Shown in pieces: positions 5,026 through 5,592 of a DNA stretch of 5,592 nt. Both the position numbers and the translations under genes were made by a program. The notes below the pieces were generated by a model, which searched no databases, was not told the origin of the DNA, and was given only the letters and a program-made list of their open reading frames with translations. Every line of letters begins with the position of its first letter. The first letter of the stretch is position 1. The DNA is from Herpetosiphonaceae bacterium (GTDB taxonomy: Bacteria; Chloroflexota; Chloroflexia; Chloroflexales; Kallotenuaceae), in NCBI GenBank assembly GCA_030147335.1, contig JASKZZ010000472.1:1-5592 (forward strand), written 5' to 3'.

Positions 5026-5592
5026 ATGATTTTTGGAGCTTTCCGTCAAACCGTTCTACGGGCATTCGCGGCCCTATTAACACTGACCGTATTAGCGGCG
5101 TGTGGTGCGCCGGCAGCCACAACCGGCGATCAAACAGCGACATCCGCGCCGGGTTCGGCTTCCGCAAGCGTGGCGGCAGCTAGCACAGCAGCCAGCACAG
5201 CAGCTACAGCGGAAACAACAGAAACGGCAGCAGCAGAAACAGAAACAACCGCGACTGGTGGTGGCGAGATTACGGTGTACTCAGGCCGTAACGAGGAGTT
5301 GGTCGGCCCGTTGCTGGAGCAGTATCAGGCTCAGACCGGCACCAAGGTCAATGTTAAGTATGGTGACACTGCCGAGCTAGCCGCAACAATTCTGGAGGAA
5401 GGCGCGAACAGCCCTGCCGATGTATTTTTTGCCCAGGATGCCGGCGCTTTAGGAGCGCTCGCAGCCGAAGATCGGCTCCAGAAGCTGTCCGATACGCTGC
5501 TAAACAATGTGGATGAGCGCTTTCGCTCACCCGAGGGAGAATGGATTGGCGTTTCTGGACGAGCACGCACCGTTGTTTTCAATACAGCGACC
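5026..5592 (+). CDS. FbpA-type iron(III) ABC transporter substrate-binding lipoprotein (C-terminus outside window)
   Basis: The frame is open from ATG 5026 to the window edge (189 residues). Residues 7-25 form a lipoprotein signal peptide with lipobox LAAC and Cys26 as the lipidated residue, so the protein should be tethered outside the cytoplasmic membrane. A low-complexity Ala/Thr/Ser/Glu linker (about 32-77) follows, then the N-lobe of an FbpA-like binding protein: ITVYSGRNEELVGPLLE from 82, VKYGDTAELAATILEEG (110-126), NSPADVFFAQDAGALGAL (128-145), WIGVSGRARTVVFN (173-186). These are hallmark motifs of ferric-iron-binding proteins feeding FbpB/FbpC-type transporters. The usual iron-binding tyrosine pair lies in the C-lobe, beyond the window. 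AAGGA sits six bases before the ATG. Permease and ATPase genes probably follow. Fur-like boxes upstream support iron control. Other oxyanion or metal substrates of the same superfamily are less likely. Confidence 0.92.
   Translation, partial: MIFGAFRQTVLRAFAALLTLTVLAACGAPAATTGDQTATSAPGSASASVAAASTAASTAATAETTETAAAETETTATGGGEITVYSGRNEELVGPLLEQYQAQTGTKVNVKYGDTAELAATILEEGANSPADVFFAQDAGALGALAAEDRLQKLSDTLLNNVDERFRSPEGEWIGVSGRARTVVFNTAT
5182..5205 (+). repeat. 12-bp tandem repeat within the lipoprotein linker
   Basis: AGCACAGCAGCC is followed at once by AGCACAGCAGCT, encoding a repeated Ser-Thr-Ala-Ala unit in the linker. The next 45 bases are also simple (GAAACA and GCA units). The linker probably varies in length between strains by slippage without breaking the frame when whole codons change. 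Confidence 0.6.

Noticed and set aside
4929..5183. A plus-strand frame of 84 codons ahead of and overlapping the lipoprotein gene
   Set aside because: It begins with TTG inside the predicted -35 box, has no ribosome site, and overlaps the lipoprotein gene in another frame.

Overview
The window looks like ordinary chromosomal DNA from a free-living bacterium of moderate GC content. The gene families fit Chloroflexota best, possibly a Herpetosiphon-like genome: a six-helix membrane protein with an RsbR-type STAS domain, a membrane-anchored Zincin_2/DUF2342 metalloprotease, SelB, and a lipoprotein with a long Ala/Thr linker. This placement is inferred from protein style only; there is no rRNA or other marker gene.

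Layout, left to right. Positions 1-1034 (minus) hold the N-terminal part of a membrane STAS regulator whose C-terminus lies outside the window. Positions 1035-1155 are a short intergenic stretch. A textbook intrinsic terminator at 1156-1194 (minus) closes the next transcription unit. That unit is read right to left and holds a cupin (4711-4400), selB (4336-2456) and a Zincin_2 protease (2385-1216). The gaps are 63 and 70 nt with no terminator between them, so one transcript from a promoter near 4798-4770 could carry all three. Positions 4712-5025 are an AT-rich divergent control region packed with inverted repeats and Fur-like sequences. From 5026 to the right edge (plus) runs the start of an FbpA-type iron(III)-binding lipoprotein gene, probably the first gene of an iron ABC transporter.

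How the genes may work together. SelB delivers Sec-tRNA to recoded UGA codons, so the organism should make selenoproteins, but selA, selC and selD are not in the window. The cupin and the protease have no obvious tie to selenium; shared transcription is the only link seen. The iron-binding protein is divergent and probably controlled separately by iron.

I see no mobile element, CRISPR array, tRNA, rRNA or sign of recent transfer. The points most worth a second look are the nested dyad and Fur-like boxes at 4801-4925, the loss of the usual second phospho-acceptor in the STAS domain, the two competing inverted repeats ahead of the protease gene, and the uncharacterised protease itself. I did not find convincing evidence of a new multi-gene system.
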